Part shown: positions 1 to 13,095 of the stretch, in pieces
Position numbering within the stretch: the first letter of the stretch is position 1
How the letters are laid out: the number at the start of each line of letters is the position of its first letter
DNA from: Cylicocyclus nassatus
Lineage: Eukaryota > Nematoda > Chromadorea > Rhabditida > Strongylidae
Length of the DNA stretch: 64,000 nt
Direction of reading: 5' to 3'
Assembly: GCA_958299035.1 (NCBI GenBank)
Contig: CATQJL010000316.1
Coordinates: 46,993,585-47,057,584, forward strand
The notes under the pieces: generated by a model
Seen by the model: only the letters and a program-made list of their open reading frames with translations
What the model was told of the DNA's origin: nothing
The model's database searches: none
Program-made: the position numbers and the translations under genes

Positions 1-1515
1 TCAGCATCACGCCTGACCTTTGACCCCTCACAGCGAAGCCGTTCTCTAGTTCCCACTGTCTCTCTTCTAGAGGTGATTCTTTAAAAAAAAAAAAAAAAGA
101 GCAAGTCTATCGCAAGTTTTACATCAGATGTGAAAAAAAAAGAAAAAAAAAGGTAGAAAAGCTCTCTTGGTACCATCATCACGTGAGATGACTATAGATC
201 GGCGTTCTACAACTCCATAACATTTGAGTCTCTTATAGCTAAGTTGCTAAATCGAAGGCAAGTAAGCACTTTGCCTGGTGCCTGGTGCCGTCTACGCAGG
301 AATGGTCACATTTCTTTCCATTCTGGGTGACCACCGTAGTGTTCTCATAGTCGTTTATAAGGGCTGACCGAGGAACTGCTAGCTCTGTTACTTCTTGCAT
401 GTGAGCCTCGGCCAGGATGTGTCTGCTGTGCTGCAGGAATAATTGTGGTCTTATAGGGCACGCAACCAAACGCAACATCCCTTTTTTCAGGAATCCACTT
501 CTCTAATTCAAGAATAACCCAGGAAGCTTACTGCTCTGGAAAGGACGCCTCACAACGCCACGTCCTGCCTCGGTCCTCTACCAGCATCACTACGGTGTTG
601 TCTAACCAGCGTCACGTGCGATTATTCTTCGGCAGGTGGCTATAGACATACCTACTATTGTTCTACACCTCATTGAACTCGATTATCTGTACCTACTCGC
701 TATTATCCCATGTAGAATCATGCCGTTCAATTTGTGATACAAATAAGCCTCCTCTTCTTTGAACGTGTTCTTGGGCCCTGTAGTCCAATGCTTGGCCGCA
801 AAGTGTAGCCTCGCCCAAGATGCAATCTCTTCAACTATTTGGTACAATATTAAACCCTTCGAGATTTTCATGTGAGATTGTGGTTCCTGTAATATCGAGT
901 GCCTGCTGCTTAAGCTTGACATGCTCCTCTTTAGCACTTAACTGTACTCGTTACACAATTATCCGCTCCAGTTGCGACAAATAAACCCTGATCCATAGCC
1001 CCTTGTAACAATCAGTTGTTCAAAATGGTATTTATACCAGAGTGTAACGGAGGTATAAATGCAGATTTTGAGTTGTCTGCCTTTTGGGACCAAGGCTTTT
1101 CACAGATCAGCCAGTATTTTCCAAATAAAATCATGTATATTGTCATATGCAGTACACCTACACTATCTCTGTGAACCTGACAGATTAGATGGAGGTTACT
1201 TATAGATCTAACACAAAAGAAAATTCCTGAAGCGAGTTTGCCCCAGGATAGCCGCTGTTTTACTGAATTTATATCTTGACACACCATGTGTGTCAAGCGG
1301 TCGTTAATCTTTACGCCATAGAGGTCCGCCTTTCCGAAGCCAAGCTAGTTGAATCAAAGGTTACTTGCACTCAAACATTTGATTTTGCCAGGATGATGTT
1401 AGTCTGTATTGATTGTAATGGTAGAAGTCGATCTATAAGTAATTTTGATCTTCTTACAAAGTTTTCAAGTTTTATGCAGGTCCTATAATAAAATTTTATT
1501 CTCACAGCTCATATT
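1..1515. other. Intergenic DNA with a possible diverged tandem duplication
   Basis: No gene is recognised here. A-rich runs lie at about 81-100 and 134-152. The blocks around 172-235 and 603-680 share a similar order of short words (a CACGTG-like core, a CTATAGA block, GTTCTACA followed by CTCCAT or CTCATT). This hints at two diverged copies spaced about 435 bp apart. Short minus-strand open frames at 239-478 and 683-937 lie downstream of each block but show no recognisable domain or good splice sites. Confidence 0.3.
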
Positions 1516-2185
1516 CAGAGTGTCCCAAAAAATGTACATACCGTTTGACCGTTAATAACTCTCTTGCTTCCATGTCTTTCGTCGAGCCTGAGGTACCATT
1601 CTATAGAGCGAGGTTCAACTTGGATTTGCAGTACTATAGAGCGAGTCACCAATTGATTTTTATTACTGTAGGATTACGGTATGAGCTTTTAGCATACAGT
1701 GTTACTATGGAGTAGGCCTTTTAATGAAATAATTTCGAAAGATCTAAAGATTTGTGTAGCAAGTTTTAAGGCCTACTGATTTCACTACATAGCTTCCCGC
1801 CAGTTTTTCGAGCTTTCTGATGGCATACTCAAGTTCTGACAAACGTTGGAAAAACAGTTGTCACCCTAAATCTGAAACTTATGAAAGAAGCACTATACTG
1901 AAGTGCAATTTTCATATTTAGAATCACCTACTTCCATCAACCCAGCTCAAGAGTATCTGGCTTGTTTGGCTTTCTTTCTGAGGCACCGCTTACAATGGAT
2001 TAAAGTTCTCTCAAGTTCCTACCGTAGTCCTACACTAATGAAGAGCGGCTGATAATTTGCTTCATACTGCAAATCTAAGTTAAACCTCGCTCCAAAGAGT
2101 AGTACCTCAAGTTCGGCAAAAGATATGAAAGCAAGAGGGTGTTATTAACGATCAAACCGTGTACACATCTTTTTGGGACACCCTG
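1516..2185. mobile_element. MITE of the CAGRGTGTCCC family, copy 1
   Basis: A 670-bp element starts CAGAGTGTCCCAAAAA and ends with the inverted form TTTTTGGGACACCCTG. The inverted ends extend about 50 bp (the GTTAATAACTC block recurs inverted near the right end), and weaker inner similarity reaches further. The right end is followed by TA; the left TA is mutated. No transposase frame is present. Related copies lie at 41609-42292 and 30636-31134, with a fragment near 47.3-47.5 kb. TA targets and these ends fit a Tc1/mariner-type MITE; the family assignment is inference. Confidence 0.8.
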
Positions 2186-5100
2186 TATGTATATGAATGG
2201 CGAATTTGATAAGACTGATTTGTGATCTGGAGTGGGCGATGTTCATGTTTCCACTGACACTCGTTTGTATATTTTTTGTTGCATTACTATTTCTTCCTTA
2301 GCGAATTTCACAATAATGACGCGACCAAATTTCATTACAGTATATCCGAATTTTCGATGTCAAAATAAGGCTCCTTAAAATAGAAACAAAAGTTAAATTC
2401 GTGTTTTGCTTGGTTTTGGAGATCTACAGTTTGAACCACAATCCAACTATATGAAAGCAAATGCAACTTTAATTCTAGCTTTAAAAGCTTTTCCATTATA
2501 GCTCTCTAATTCTCATGCTTTTACCTCGACAGAATATCCAGATAGCCCACGATATCTATGTAGTCACTTTTTCATATAGTTTTGATTACAGCGCATTATG
2601 TGGTGAAAGTGCACGTACGGGGAGCGAAGTAAGGGGAACGCCCTTCGCACGTGTATGTGGGAATCAGACTTCTTTTTCCGACACTCCGCACGGCTCGTGC
2701 ATGTGGTTGAATTCTGCAGCGACAGATAGCATCCCGTTTGAATTGGATTTATTGGGGATTGGTGTAAAAAACTCATTAATCATGGATTCCGAGATCAAAA
2801 GGCGAGATACATGCTTTTGGTACAGTTGATTCTTCGTCTAGCAAACTGCTCCATTAACAAGGGCTTGCGCTTGTGACTGTTATTAGACTACTGTTGGTAC
2901 ACTTTCCATAAAAAGTTGTGTGCATGGAAACACCTGCGAACAAGCTCGCCAGAAGCTTAGAAACTCACTTTTTGAATCATCAGATTTCGAAAAAAAAACC
3001 AAATATTCAGGAGTTGCTATGTGTTCGAAGGCTCTTGAAAAGCTCTTTTAAATGGTCTTCCAGAAATAAATTTAACATCGCAGGAAACTTGTAGGGCTGA
3101 AGAAAAGACAGCTCCAGCCATGCTGTTGATTATTGAAACTGCTATCGAACCAAAGTTTGTATAAAGGTGAGAATTGGCCTTTCGAATTCCTGAACTACTC
3201 TCTAGGACCATCAGCTCATACGCATATCTTCTCTCCTTTTTTGCAGAGCGTAATAAGAACCAAAGAAAAAACAGAGCTCCCACAGAGTGTGGAAAATGTA
3301 CTGTTGAATGTCAAACTGTTGTTATTGCTACAGTACTCTTATATATAGGTGTTCATGAAAAATCTACTGCAAAGCTTTAGCAATTGCGCCAATTTTTCAA
3401 TTGTTAGCTTTGAAAGAGCTTTTTTCCGCGTTTTATAAATTAGCGAGTTCCTTCATAAAATCAGGTAAGAAATTTGAATAATCACTCAGTTGCCTGCAAA
3501 GAAGTCGAAGAAAATTTATCATACTTAACTCGACGCCGATGACTTAAATTAAGGCTCTCATGCCTACACTCTCAAGTTGATGAATAGCTTAAATTACCAA
3601 GTTGGAACAAGCATATTTGATGTTCTACAAGTTCTTTCAGCTTTAACAATATCATATGCATTTCATTTCATGAAAAGTGCATCGGTGCTTTATGGCAACT
3701 TCTTGTGCTTCATTCATTAGGAGAATACTCTAGAAATCGAAAATCAGAAAAAACGATTGTGCCGCATAATTAGACTGGTATTTCGATTTTTCCAATAAAG
3801 ACCACATTGCACGCGGAACTTCCAAACTCATATTACGACGTTTTTGAAACTCGTTTTTCACGCTTCTTCTCATTCACTATCGTTCACATGCACTCAAGAC
3901 TCTCAAGGTTTGTTTTTCTTGACTTCTAGAGGTTGGCACTGAAGGAATTTTATGGAAGGTCAAAATAAACTTTTAGATTCTTAAATTATTTTTAAAAATT
4001 GCGAAAATGGTGAAAACTTATCGTACTGGGCAAATTTTTTTCATCTTCAATAGATAAGAATGCATAAATGCGATATAAAGGTTTGAAAGCATATCAGTCA
4101 TAGCCTCCGAGAACTTTTTGATTGAAAAAAAAACTTTGAAAAGATTCGCTGCTTGGTGCCAAGCTATTACAACGAAAACCTTGATCAATCTCAGAAATTT
4201 TGTTGATTAGAAATAGGGAGGGTGACGCTAATTTTTTCATTGTTCAATAATTAGGAATATCGCTAGAGTGCAGTCAATTTGTGAGGGTTCTTATGTGTTC
4301 GTTTCAATTATCGCAGGAAAGCATCACCTTTTACGATTGCCTACGTATTTTACTGTACGCTTACTTTTGATAACCTAAAAACTCTGAATAGTCATAACTT
4401 GTTTTATTAACTGACAATAGATAGTTTTTTGGACAATATGGACAATAGTTTTTTTCCTGTTTTTTTCCTGTTTTTTCTTGTTCTTTGTTTGGTGCACACT
4501 GAGTGTATTAGTAAAATAAAAATAAATAAAATAAAAATTAAATAGATTCTAGTGAGCACGAGTTGCCTTGTCATTATGGCTCCAAAAATTGTCTATTGCA
4601 CAAAATTCAAGCAATCAGATATGAACAATGATGTGTAATATAACATTTATATAGAAATGAGAACAGGTGCCACAACCCGTACAGCACGAACATAAATCAG
4701 AAAGCAGGGAAAAGTAACAAACCTAGAAAACAAATGAAGAGATTATCTTTACTGCAGAGCCTTAGTTAGTGGTGGTGCCAGCAGAAAGAGAAAGAGGCCT
4801 TCCTTCACTTTATACAACACTATACGAAAGGACTAGAATATTCCCGTGATGCCTAGAAGTGGAAGAAACAAAGTACGTAATCGTCAAGGATCTTGCAAGA
4901 CGACAATGTTCACTGCTAACAACTAAGCAATACCCGTAAGCTAATTCACCGAAACTATCAACCTCATTCTTATTCCTAGGAAGGTAAGAGAAGAAGAAGA
5001 AGTAGAGCAGGTTTATGTCACAATCGCGGCTCGTAAAAACTAAGGAAAGAACTGTTCGAAAGCGTCAGAAATTGGATCAAGGCTTCTGCGCTGCAGGCTG

Positions 5101-5257
5101 ATATCTAGCTCAAACAAAAATAAGTGCATGGGAAAGCCACGCACGAATCCTAAGCTAACGACAGCCTAGTCTACGAAGAAGAATTGCATGGACTCGAATG
5201 CAATACAGGAGCGCATTCCAGGTTCCCAGGGCCATGCAAATGCTGTTGCCCGGGCCC
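2186..5257. other. Intergenic DNA, mostly AT-rich and non-coding
   Basis: Apart from one dubious ORF (listed separately) nothing coding is convincing. A simple AT-rich stretch lies at about 4430-4545: T-rich runs of the TTTTTTTCCTG type followed by AAATAAA-type repeats. A pyrimidine-rich tract ending TTTTTTGCAG near 3245 resembles a splice acceptor but leads into no clear exon. Confidence 0.4.
2515..2829 (+). CDS. Uncharacterised 104-aa open frame
   Basis: An ATG-initiated frame of 104 codons ends in TGA. Its middle (about 2590-2720) is clearly more GC-rich than the surroundings. The predicted product has four scattered cysteines in its second half but no domain, signal peptide or membrane segment that I recognise. 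It could be a single-exon secreted peptide gene fragment, an exon of a larger gene, or chance. A poor splice acceptor (CATATAG) occurs inside the frame at about 2579. Confidence 0.2.
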   Translation: MLLPRQNIQIAHDIYVVTFSYSFDYSALCGESARTGSEVRGTPFARVCGNQTSFSDTPHGSCMWLNSAATDSIPFELDLLGIGVKNSLIMDSEIKRRDTCFWYS

Positions 5258-6090
5258 CTATCCGCTTTTGCAGCACAGTTGCTCCAGTTCTGACAAGCTG
5301 CACCCATCAACGCAACATTTCGTGGCGATGGATAATTCCCGTTTCATGAGCCGTCTCGTAGCTTGACGAACGCTGTCTAAAATCGTGAAACTGACAATCT
5401 GACAGATGTGTGTTGGAGAAGTATTATTATACGGAGTAATGAGAGAAAGAGAGTGAAAATTAGATCATGTGAAGAAATTTTCTAATTTTGACTCGTTGAC
5501 AAGAGACAACGCGGCCACTTGTGAAAGCGCTACTTTCAAAAGACTTTCTTTCATTATTCATACTTTCGCAAGACCTCGCAGACGAGAGGGTTCCAGCAAT
5601 TCTACAAACTTTGGCTCTTTTGTTAGAAACTATATGGGTTGAAAAAGCATGCCGCCTATGATGATGGGAGCTGTCAGAATTTGATGATTGGAAAGTATGC
5701 AAAATCTCGTTGTCATCAGTGGGTTGATAAGCAGTTCTCAAGAGCGAGAGCTGGATATCAGGTCTACTAATGGGTATCTTGTTTCACTAAAAAAGAGAAA
5801 TGAAACTCACTTTGATCAGAACGTTTGACGATCTCAGACCCAGCTGGAAGTATACAAGAATCGCAGATCAGCAGCAATTGTTCTATGATTTTCTTGCCGC
5901 ACAACCGCACGCGCCGTTCTCGAGTGAATAGGGCTTCAGAACTTGCTCGTTTGCGATAGTCCGAGATGGGAATGTCAGCAGCTGCTTGGGCTGGGCTTTC
6001 CTCGTAGCTCCTTCGTTCTAGTGGCCATTCTTCGAGCACAGTCTCAGCGAGTGTGAATAGACACGGGAGATATATCAACGCTAGCTGCAT
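5258..6090 (-). CDS. Insulin-like peptide precursor, type-beta-like, two exons
   Basis: This gene encodes a secreted insulin-family hormone precursor, presumably a ligand of the DAF-2-type receptor pathway (family knowledge). Exon 1 (6090-5811) ends at a GTGAGT donor in phase 1. A 434-nt intron ends TTTTAG, and exon 2 (5376-5258) ends in TAG, giving 132 aa. Residues 1-17 form a signal peptide. Basic sites at 46-48 and 57-60 precede the B chain, which has Cys64 and Cys76 spaced by 11 residues plus an extra Cys79. KR at 89-90 and KR at 105-106 bracket a C-peptide-like linker. The A chain shows CC at 114-115, Cys119 and Cys128, plus an extra Cys129. The extra B and A cysteines suggest a fourth disulfide, as in nematode type-beta insulins. 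An upstream in-frame GTG is not the likely start; the ATG at 6090 directly begins the signal peptide. The exon phases match exactly. Confidence 0.9.
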
Positions 6091-6127
6091 GGCCACTAGA
6101 TAGAGTGATTGCACCTGATCTCCAGCC

Positions 6128-6133
6128 CTTATA
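6128..6133 (-). promoter_or_regulatory. TATA-like element upstream of the insulin-like gene
   Basis: On the minus strand the sequence CCATATAAGG lies about 40 bp upstream of the insulin-like ATG. This is a plausible core-promoter TATA box for a short 5' UTR. An AG-ended acceptor-like site (GAGATCAG) lies between it and the ATG, so SL trans-splicing is also possible. Confidence 0.4.
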
Positions 6134-6136
6134 TGG

Positions 6137-8576
6137 CACAGGGGCGGCGCTAAGCTCGTCTACACCAATTAGATCCCTTCGAAACGCGGCAACCACGACC
6201 TTTCACGTCATCGTAACAAAGAGAAAGAGAAAGCTTCTAGCAACAACTTTTGTGCCAACTTAAAAAAACATCGATTAGTTTTTTGTAAACAGTTTTTCAA
6301 CGTTATAAACTAATCTGCGCTAGAGATTTACTTTGCTGCAAAAAGTTGCTAAATAGAGCAGTAGATGTTAAGAAGTCTGCAAAAGATACACTTCCTAAAG
6401 AAAATAAACACATTCGATATATGTAGCTCTGCTCAGAGTCACTCTACTCTACTAAATATTCATTTTAGCACCTTTTAAATGTGTGCTGCACATGATGACA
6501 TTCGTCTGGAGCATTCTCTTAAACTTCATTGAAGGCTTTTGTCACGGTAGAATGTTGCGTTGATATTCTATGTTCCTACTTTTAGGATCAGCTTGAACCT
6601 TTGCCAGCTAGATTCGTTCAGGCTATTCGACGGATTAAGTAAGAGGTGCAAAATAGTGCGAGAAATCCCGCATTCGACGCCCTTTTTTGCTTTGATTTTT
6701 TGAGCCAAACCGCTGTTATTTGAGTCTGTAATTATGTCACACCAAAGTGATCACCATCTCAATTCTGCCTTTTAAGTAATGCGCAAGGATGTGGATTTTT
6801 GTTTTTTCACTTATTTGCAACTTTGATCCAAATATAAGTTTTTGTCTCAACACTTTTCCCTTATGCAGTGGAATCTCATCGAGTCATCGTCTCTCCAAGC
6901 CAGCAATTCCGGACAATGCACATTGTAGCTACAATCGCTTGGCCTTTGTTCTACAACTTGCAGCTCTCGAAATGCAACTACTAATATCGCACCTTTGGCA
7001 GGAACGTGGGAAACTCGTCCCAATTTAGAAAAATGTGATGTTCGCAAGTGACATCGAAATGATATGCATTTTGGATGCCTACTGAATGCCCGGTGCTGTC
7101 ATAGCTAACTACTCACAGTGCGCGCGTAAAAATTTATACAGTATCGAATTAGAGTACGGTAGCCAGTTTGAAGGGCAAAAGTTGTTCCATTTTCTCTGCA
7201 AAGCACTGATTAACTATATCGGAGTCACTGCCTATCACGAAAGGTTACGGTGTCACTTTGTATCAGATTTCAATTTGCGATCGGAAAACTCACAGATAGC
7301 GCCCTAGTTTTGTCCCGAATTAAGTGTGATATCCTTAATTTGCCAGAATGGCAACAATTTCGCCTCATTCTCAACTAAAATTCTTTTTGAGTCGATGTGC
7401 ATTAGAAGAAATGCCAGACTTTTGAATTAGTCTACATTTGTTGGCAAGGTATTATATTTGTTTTGCACACGTAAATGATACCTTGCATAAGGTTTTGCAG
7501 ATGATTGATACAAACAGGTAACTAGTGTAATAAACGACTAACTTATCGTTCCAGTATTTGCTTGCAAAAATCCTGAGACACGACAGTAATGATGCATTCG
7601 CACAAGAAGTAATTCCTGATTCACCCGGGGATTTCATAAGTGCAAAATTTTTACTTGAATTACGCAAAACATTGAGAGTGAGGTAATAGCTATTTTCGAC
7701 TATGGCAAACAATTGAAACCTCGTGAAAAAATATGGGTGATTTACAGAATCAAGGGGTATGCGAGGCATTTCAGCTCATATGCAAATTGCAGAGAAGCGT
7801 GGAAGGCGATCCGTAAATCTTGTTTTATGAGAACAATGAGACCAACGCTGCTAATGAAAGAGGGTTCTTAAAATTTTCTTTTGAACTCGTTTGTTCAACT
7901 TCTTCTCCATCATTTCTCCTCTTCAAAACTTTTATATCTTCTCACCGCTACTTTTCTTAATCATATTTTACAACTTCTCTTTCTCCGTGCGCGTTCCTCG
8001 TTCTTCTTCATCTTTCTAACCTCCTTCTGTTCTTTCTATCGCTTTTCTTTACTACTGCTCTCTGAAGTACCTCTAATATTTTTCTCCTTCTACCCTCTGT
8101 GTCAGGGCGAAACGGGGAAGAATGAAACCTCATTCCTGCATTTTTTGCGCAAGGTTACTGCGTAGGCGTTTGATGTGTTTACGCCATTGTGTCCTCCATC
8201 AGATCTTCTACGTGGACGTTTCTCTAAATCTTTTCGATGCAGTAGAGGTGGAGACAAATTCAAGATTACCACGAAAAATTGAGATTCTGATGCACCGCCC
8301 TTATCAACTGTCTGCAATTTCAATGAAAAGCTAATGCAGACTTAGAGCGTTTTAAAAGACGTCACTTAGATCTAATAGATATAAAGGCTTTCAGCTGATG
8401 CATTGTTGCAGTTTTGCAGTGAACATTGAATTGAATGTATAATAGAGCTGTTTGTTCCATTAACGAATTAACCGCTTTTTTCGTTTTTTATTTCGATGAT
8501 TTTGTAGACAAGTCCAACTTCTGCAAATGCATAGACTGGTTATCTGCAATGGTGCGGTTCCACTAAACAACAATAA
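6137..8576. other. Non-coding or uncertain DNA upstream of candidate exons
   Basis: A pyrimidine-rich tract (TTCTTCTCC type) runs from about 7890 to 8100 and ends CTGTGTCAG, an acceptor-like site. It is followed by an ATG frame at 8122-8334 (70 codons, basic N-terminal half) with no recognised domain. This could be an early exon of the plus-strand candidate gene further right, but no good donor was found in it. Nothing else stands out. Confidence 0.3.
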
Positions 8577-8809
8577 AATCAAAATCGTATAAGAAAGAAA
8601 GTGTCACTTCATTTGTCTGGCCTACAACGCAAACTTCCAAAGTCCATCAGATGCGAACCTTACATAGACAAGAACTTTGAGACCAGAATTTTACCCTGCG
8701 GAAGAAGTAAATGCTACATAACGAATGTAAATGTCAACTTCACAAATCGTGATGAGCCATGTTATGACGATGTGATTTTTCGACCTTGGTATTTTATTGA
8801 AAGGGAAAG
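8577..8809 (+). CDS. Candidate exon of an unrecognised cysteine-rich protein
   Basis: The open frame encodes a segment with three CxxxxxxC-like spacings, including IRCEPYIDKNFE, LPCGRSKCYI and DEPCYDDVIF, then FRPWYFIERE. It reads like an extracellular protein. The right edge is an AG/GTGAAA donor after 8809, leaving two bases of a split codon. The left edge is uncertain; an acceptor ending CATCAG near 8650 is possible, and the frame is open from 8577. Both 10546 and 13096 could follow it in phase. I recognise no family. Confidence 0.35.
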
Positions 8810-8813
8810 GTGA

Positions 8814-11800
8814 AACTTTTTCGTTCCAGATCCCTACAATGGCTAAGAGCATTAGCTATTCAAAGAAGTGAGCTGTCTGCTGAATGTCACATTTAATCCA
8901 AACTAAATGCTACCATCCTTTTTACATGCTGAACACAGAACTTTGTTTTAAACCAGAAGCTGAGAAGGGTCCTCCACTATAGAAAAGGAATTTGTTTGCT
9001 GTATGCAAAGATTTCAAGAGCGAGAAGTGGGTGGCTTCGTTTCATATTCCTAATCTGTTCTCACTTCGCACTTAGAGTGGGAGAAACGCCGAAGACTTGA
9101 AAAGGTCGAAAACCGGAAAAAGCAGCGAAAACAGCAAAAATGTAACATTAGCATGTTTGAGGACTTTGCTAGGACCTGATTATTGTATTGTCCAATCACA
9201 ATCACAATTACATCTGATTTTTTTCTCTCGATTATGGTTGCTCTGAAAATTTGAAGACTTACAACTTTGAGTCCCTACACCTCCGGAAAACAAAAAAAAT
9301 CAGTCCATCTAAGTGATCACTAATTGGCAGTCAATGCTACGTCATCTCTTGCCAAGTAATTGAGGAATCAGAAATGTAGCTGTGAATGCGGTCTCTCATA
9401 ACGGGAGCACTTGTGAGCCTTTTCTCGCGAGTAAACGCTTAATTAGTGTCATTCGTTATTAAAAGGATACTAGCAGCCTTGAATGTACAGAAGTTTGTGA
9501 TCTACGCTATCAAGACAGCTTCAGCATAGAACTACAAACTTGGCGCATATTTACTTTGCCATAATTGAAAAGCAACAGTTATTCCACCAATAAGTGCAAG
9601 GCAGTGGTGGACCGAGGGGCATTGCCTAGCACTTATGGATCGCGAAATTTTCAAAAGTTCTTACATAAGCTGCAAAAGTGTGCAATTGATTTGCTCGTAC
9701 TCGTGAATAATCAAAATATTTTTTTTAAATTGAAACAATTGCGATACTTCTAAAAATTCCAATAATTAATAATGCAAAAATGGTTTGTCAGGCGTAACTG
9801 CAGCCACGCCGTATCCAGAAATCACTGTTTTTGTCAAAAATTACTTGAAGATTCGGATGTTAAATTTTTTTGCATAATAGGTTCACTTGTACAATGAGAT
9901 TTCTCTCGAAAGAAAGAAGCTTCTTCTGTAATTGTACTGCAAATCTGATTGTTGAAAGTATTTCGGAAGATTTCAAAAAGAAGTTTTATAGGTCATAAGG
10001 TAAAAAGATCAATTCTGATGTTATCATCCGTTACAATCAAGACACCGAATGCATGCAAATCAAGAATCGGCATTTCTTCGAGAATTTTCAATTCATTCGG
10101 TCTTCTAGAAAAGACTGACTTTTACTAGCTAGTAAGAATCCAAGCTTCCTCGGCCTCTCCTTAAATGAAGCTGAATCCCGAAACAAGCCTCAGAAGCTAT
10201 TAGCTTTGCAGATGCTGCTTTAGGATCTTTGTAATTGTACTGTCAACCATCTACTGACCGAAATGTCCTTAGATGCTTACGCAAAGACATTAGAAAACCC
10301 CTACCCTCGTCATAGCCTATTGATAAGTGCGTTGTCTATCGCATTCGTGCATTTGCTTCTGCGTATTAGTGAAAGAAAAAGTGAGTTTAGATCAGCTCTT
10401 TTGCAAAAACCATTCAAGATGGTGAATTGAACCGCTTAAAACTCTAGCGACTTTTGCAAAGAAAGTTCAAAAAGTTCAGCAAATCCAAGCTGGTGACATG
10501 AATATGTGCAATGTCATGCGAAGCGTTTAGAATTCTTCCTTTCAGTATAAATTTGGCATCACAATCGATAGATGGTTATGATCTGTCTGGCTATATAAGC
10601 TACAACGCAATATCCCTTCACATTACACTAGTGAACCAAAGAGCATTCGCTTCGGGACGCCACGCGGTTTCCCGCTATTTGCAGATTTTTGAATTGCGCT
10701 TACGTTTCTTTATATATTAGATATATCACTGATAAATAATTTTTGACCTCAAAATAAATGCGAAAGTGAGTAAAGGAGTCGTAATCTGTTATTGTGGATG
10801 TTTAGTCATGCTTGTATATAGGTAAACAACATAGGAATAATGCTAACGGCCAATATTTGTCTCGTGAGAAAAAAAACAATGTTTAATGGATCTTTGTTGT
10901 GTGTTGAAGTGCCTTATTTTTGAATGCCTTCTGCAGGTTTTGATTTACTCATGCTATTGAATTGAATCATCACATGGATGCTCTTGTAATCAAGGTTCTA
11001 GTGTTAGTCAACGGTGACATTGCAGAAAATGATTGATTATTGAGTGTGTAATATAATAATTAGTTTCAAGCATGATTGTTATGGTACGTATCTCTGCTTT
11101 CTTTGAACGGAGACTCATTCAGGAAATGTTGCTTGATTTTTGTTTTTTGGTTTTCAGTGTTGAGGATAACAAGCGGGTTGTCATTGCAGGCTCATCACTA
11201 AAATGAGTTAGTAAAAAGTTCTAGCAATGCGAAAAGTCCAAATAGCTCTTTGAACAATGATAGTTTCTTAGACAAGTAAAATGGAATCTGATATCAAGTA
11301 AGAGGCAGATTGATTAGCCCAGATTTGATTCTTATGTGTATATTTGTAAGTAGCCATCGGATCCAGTGTTTCGATGCCCATTTATGTTTCCAGTTCTAAT
11401 ATTAGCCTTAGGTGACGTATCGTTCGTGCTGCCATTATGAGGCGCTTATTGGTTGTTTGTATAGCTTGTAGTAGTGCATCAATCGTATGACCCATTATAT
11501 ATTAAGTAACAGGATAACACGATGATTCTGCTTTCAAGCCTTATTGCACTTCTCAATAAAATCCATGTTTATAAGCACGACGTACTACCTCGTACCAGGT
11601 TGAAGAACTTTTCGCGTGATTAAATCTGTTGTCAAATTGCCTTTTTTTCTGAAACGCACTTTGAAGAGGAAAAATGTTGCTGTTGCCATAAACATCGCAA
11701 CGTTTACTAATTGAAAGAAATTTTTTGAGCGTGTACATTGTGAATGTTTTATGAATGTAGTAATCGAGGGCTGCATTACATTGTTTTACATGAACGTCAC

Positions 11801-13095
11801 CAATTGTCAGATGTACAAACGCTTTATGATGTCACATGAAATGCTTCACGACTTTGAAATTTTCATGTGAAATATTCATGACATCAAGGTGCATCAGATA
11901 GCAGAAAACGTGATTAATATCCATGTAGGTAAAAGTAGCTATGAAGGTACAAAACATTTGTTTAATAATAGCATGAATGACTGCTGAAACATTTCACAAC
12001 TAATTCTGTAAATGCTATCCGATTCCGTCTAAACTTCCCATAATATTCGAGGTAAACGATATTTTGCTGGATTTTTCTTCGAAGGGCCTATCAGAGGCAA
12101 ACGATAAAGCCATTTTTTACATTCGCCTACGTCCATAATAAGCTGATAAGGATGAAAGGAGCAATTCATTTGTATAATTCTTCTATCCGCCTTTAATTGT
12201 TTCTGGGGAAAAAAGCTACATGCGCTATATGTTTTCTTGTTTCTCAAGAGCTGTTTATTCAATGAATATTCTCTATTTTGCGTTTTTTGCGCCTAGACTG
12301 ACTTATTAGGCTGGGCAGAAAAAAATGGCATTTTCCAAAGCAAAGCAATAAAACGAATTAAATAAAAAAAGTATATTGTACCATTTGATAGAGCAAAACA
12401 AGCTCCACAAGATGATTTATGGGCATTGGTTGGGTCGTGATTTCAAACTTTAGAGCCATGAGAACAACTCATGACGCCAAAGGATTTTTGCCTCATAAAA
12501 CTCTGCGAACCCGTCACTTGCTTATGCACAAAGACATACACTTATCCATGTCTACACCTGCGATCTTTTTCATGCTCAGAAATTGAGAAAAAATCGAAAA
12601 ATGAAAAATGGCAAAGTCCGCCCCAGTAGTCCTGAGCCTCCCATACATGCTGTTGTATACAACAAAATTTTCGAAAATTTAAGCATAGTATCTCGTCTTT
12701 CGATGTGGTAATTCTTAAGAAATATTAATTTTAGCTGAAAAAAACCGGAAAAAAGAGACATTCTTTTCTTTTCTATCCAATAGACTGAAGTCACATAAAG
12801 GTGCTTGGCACTCACTGTCATGGTGCACTAGAAACATGTAATCATCTGACAGCTAGGAGGCATCGAATTCTACGGTGACTATACAGCCTTGGCTTGAAGG
12901 CTGGTCGATGTACCATTGCTTTCAATATTCAGATATTGAAGCATGAAAGTTCGTTTACAAAGACTTGATTCCGGAATGAGAATGAAAGTGCGATGATAGT
13001 CATGGTAGTGTCTTCTTTACGATTACGTCACTCACCACCGAGTGGATAAAAACCCTAATAGAGGAAAATGACATAATACGCGATCTTTGCTGCAG
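8814..13095. other. Long stretch without a confident gene (possible intron)
   Basis: Apart from the candidate exon at 10546-10720, this is AT-rich sequence with short closed frames. It would be intronic if the exons at 8577-8809, 10546-10720 and 13096-13172 belong to one gene. I saw no repeats with clear termini here. Confidence 0.3.
10546..10720 (+). CDS. Candidate exon after a good acceptor
   Basis: A strong nematode-like acceptor (TTCTTCCTTTCAG) precedes an open frame that begins with one base of a split codon. This is compatible with the phase of the donor at 8809. The product segment (SQSIDGYDLSGYISYNAIS and onward) has no recognised domain and runs to a TAG at 10718-10720, so this could be a terminal exon. 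Alternatively it ends earlier at a GTGAAC-type site. Function is unknown. Confidence 0.25.

Noticed and set aside
5184..5366. Plus-strand cysteine-rich ORF
   Set aside because: It is the antisense of insulin-like exon 2.
5460..5741. Minus-strand ORF as exon 2 of the insulin-like gene
   Set aside because: It has no CC-x3-C A-chain pattern. The exon at 5258-5376 has the A chain and the right phase.
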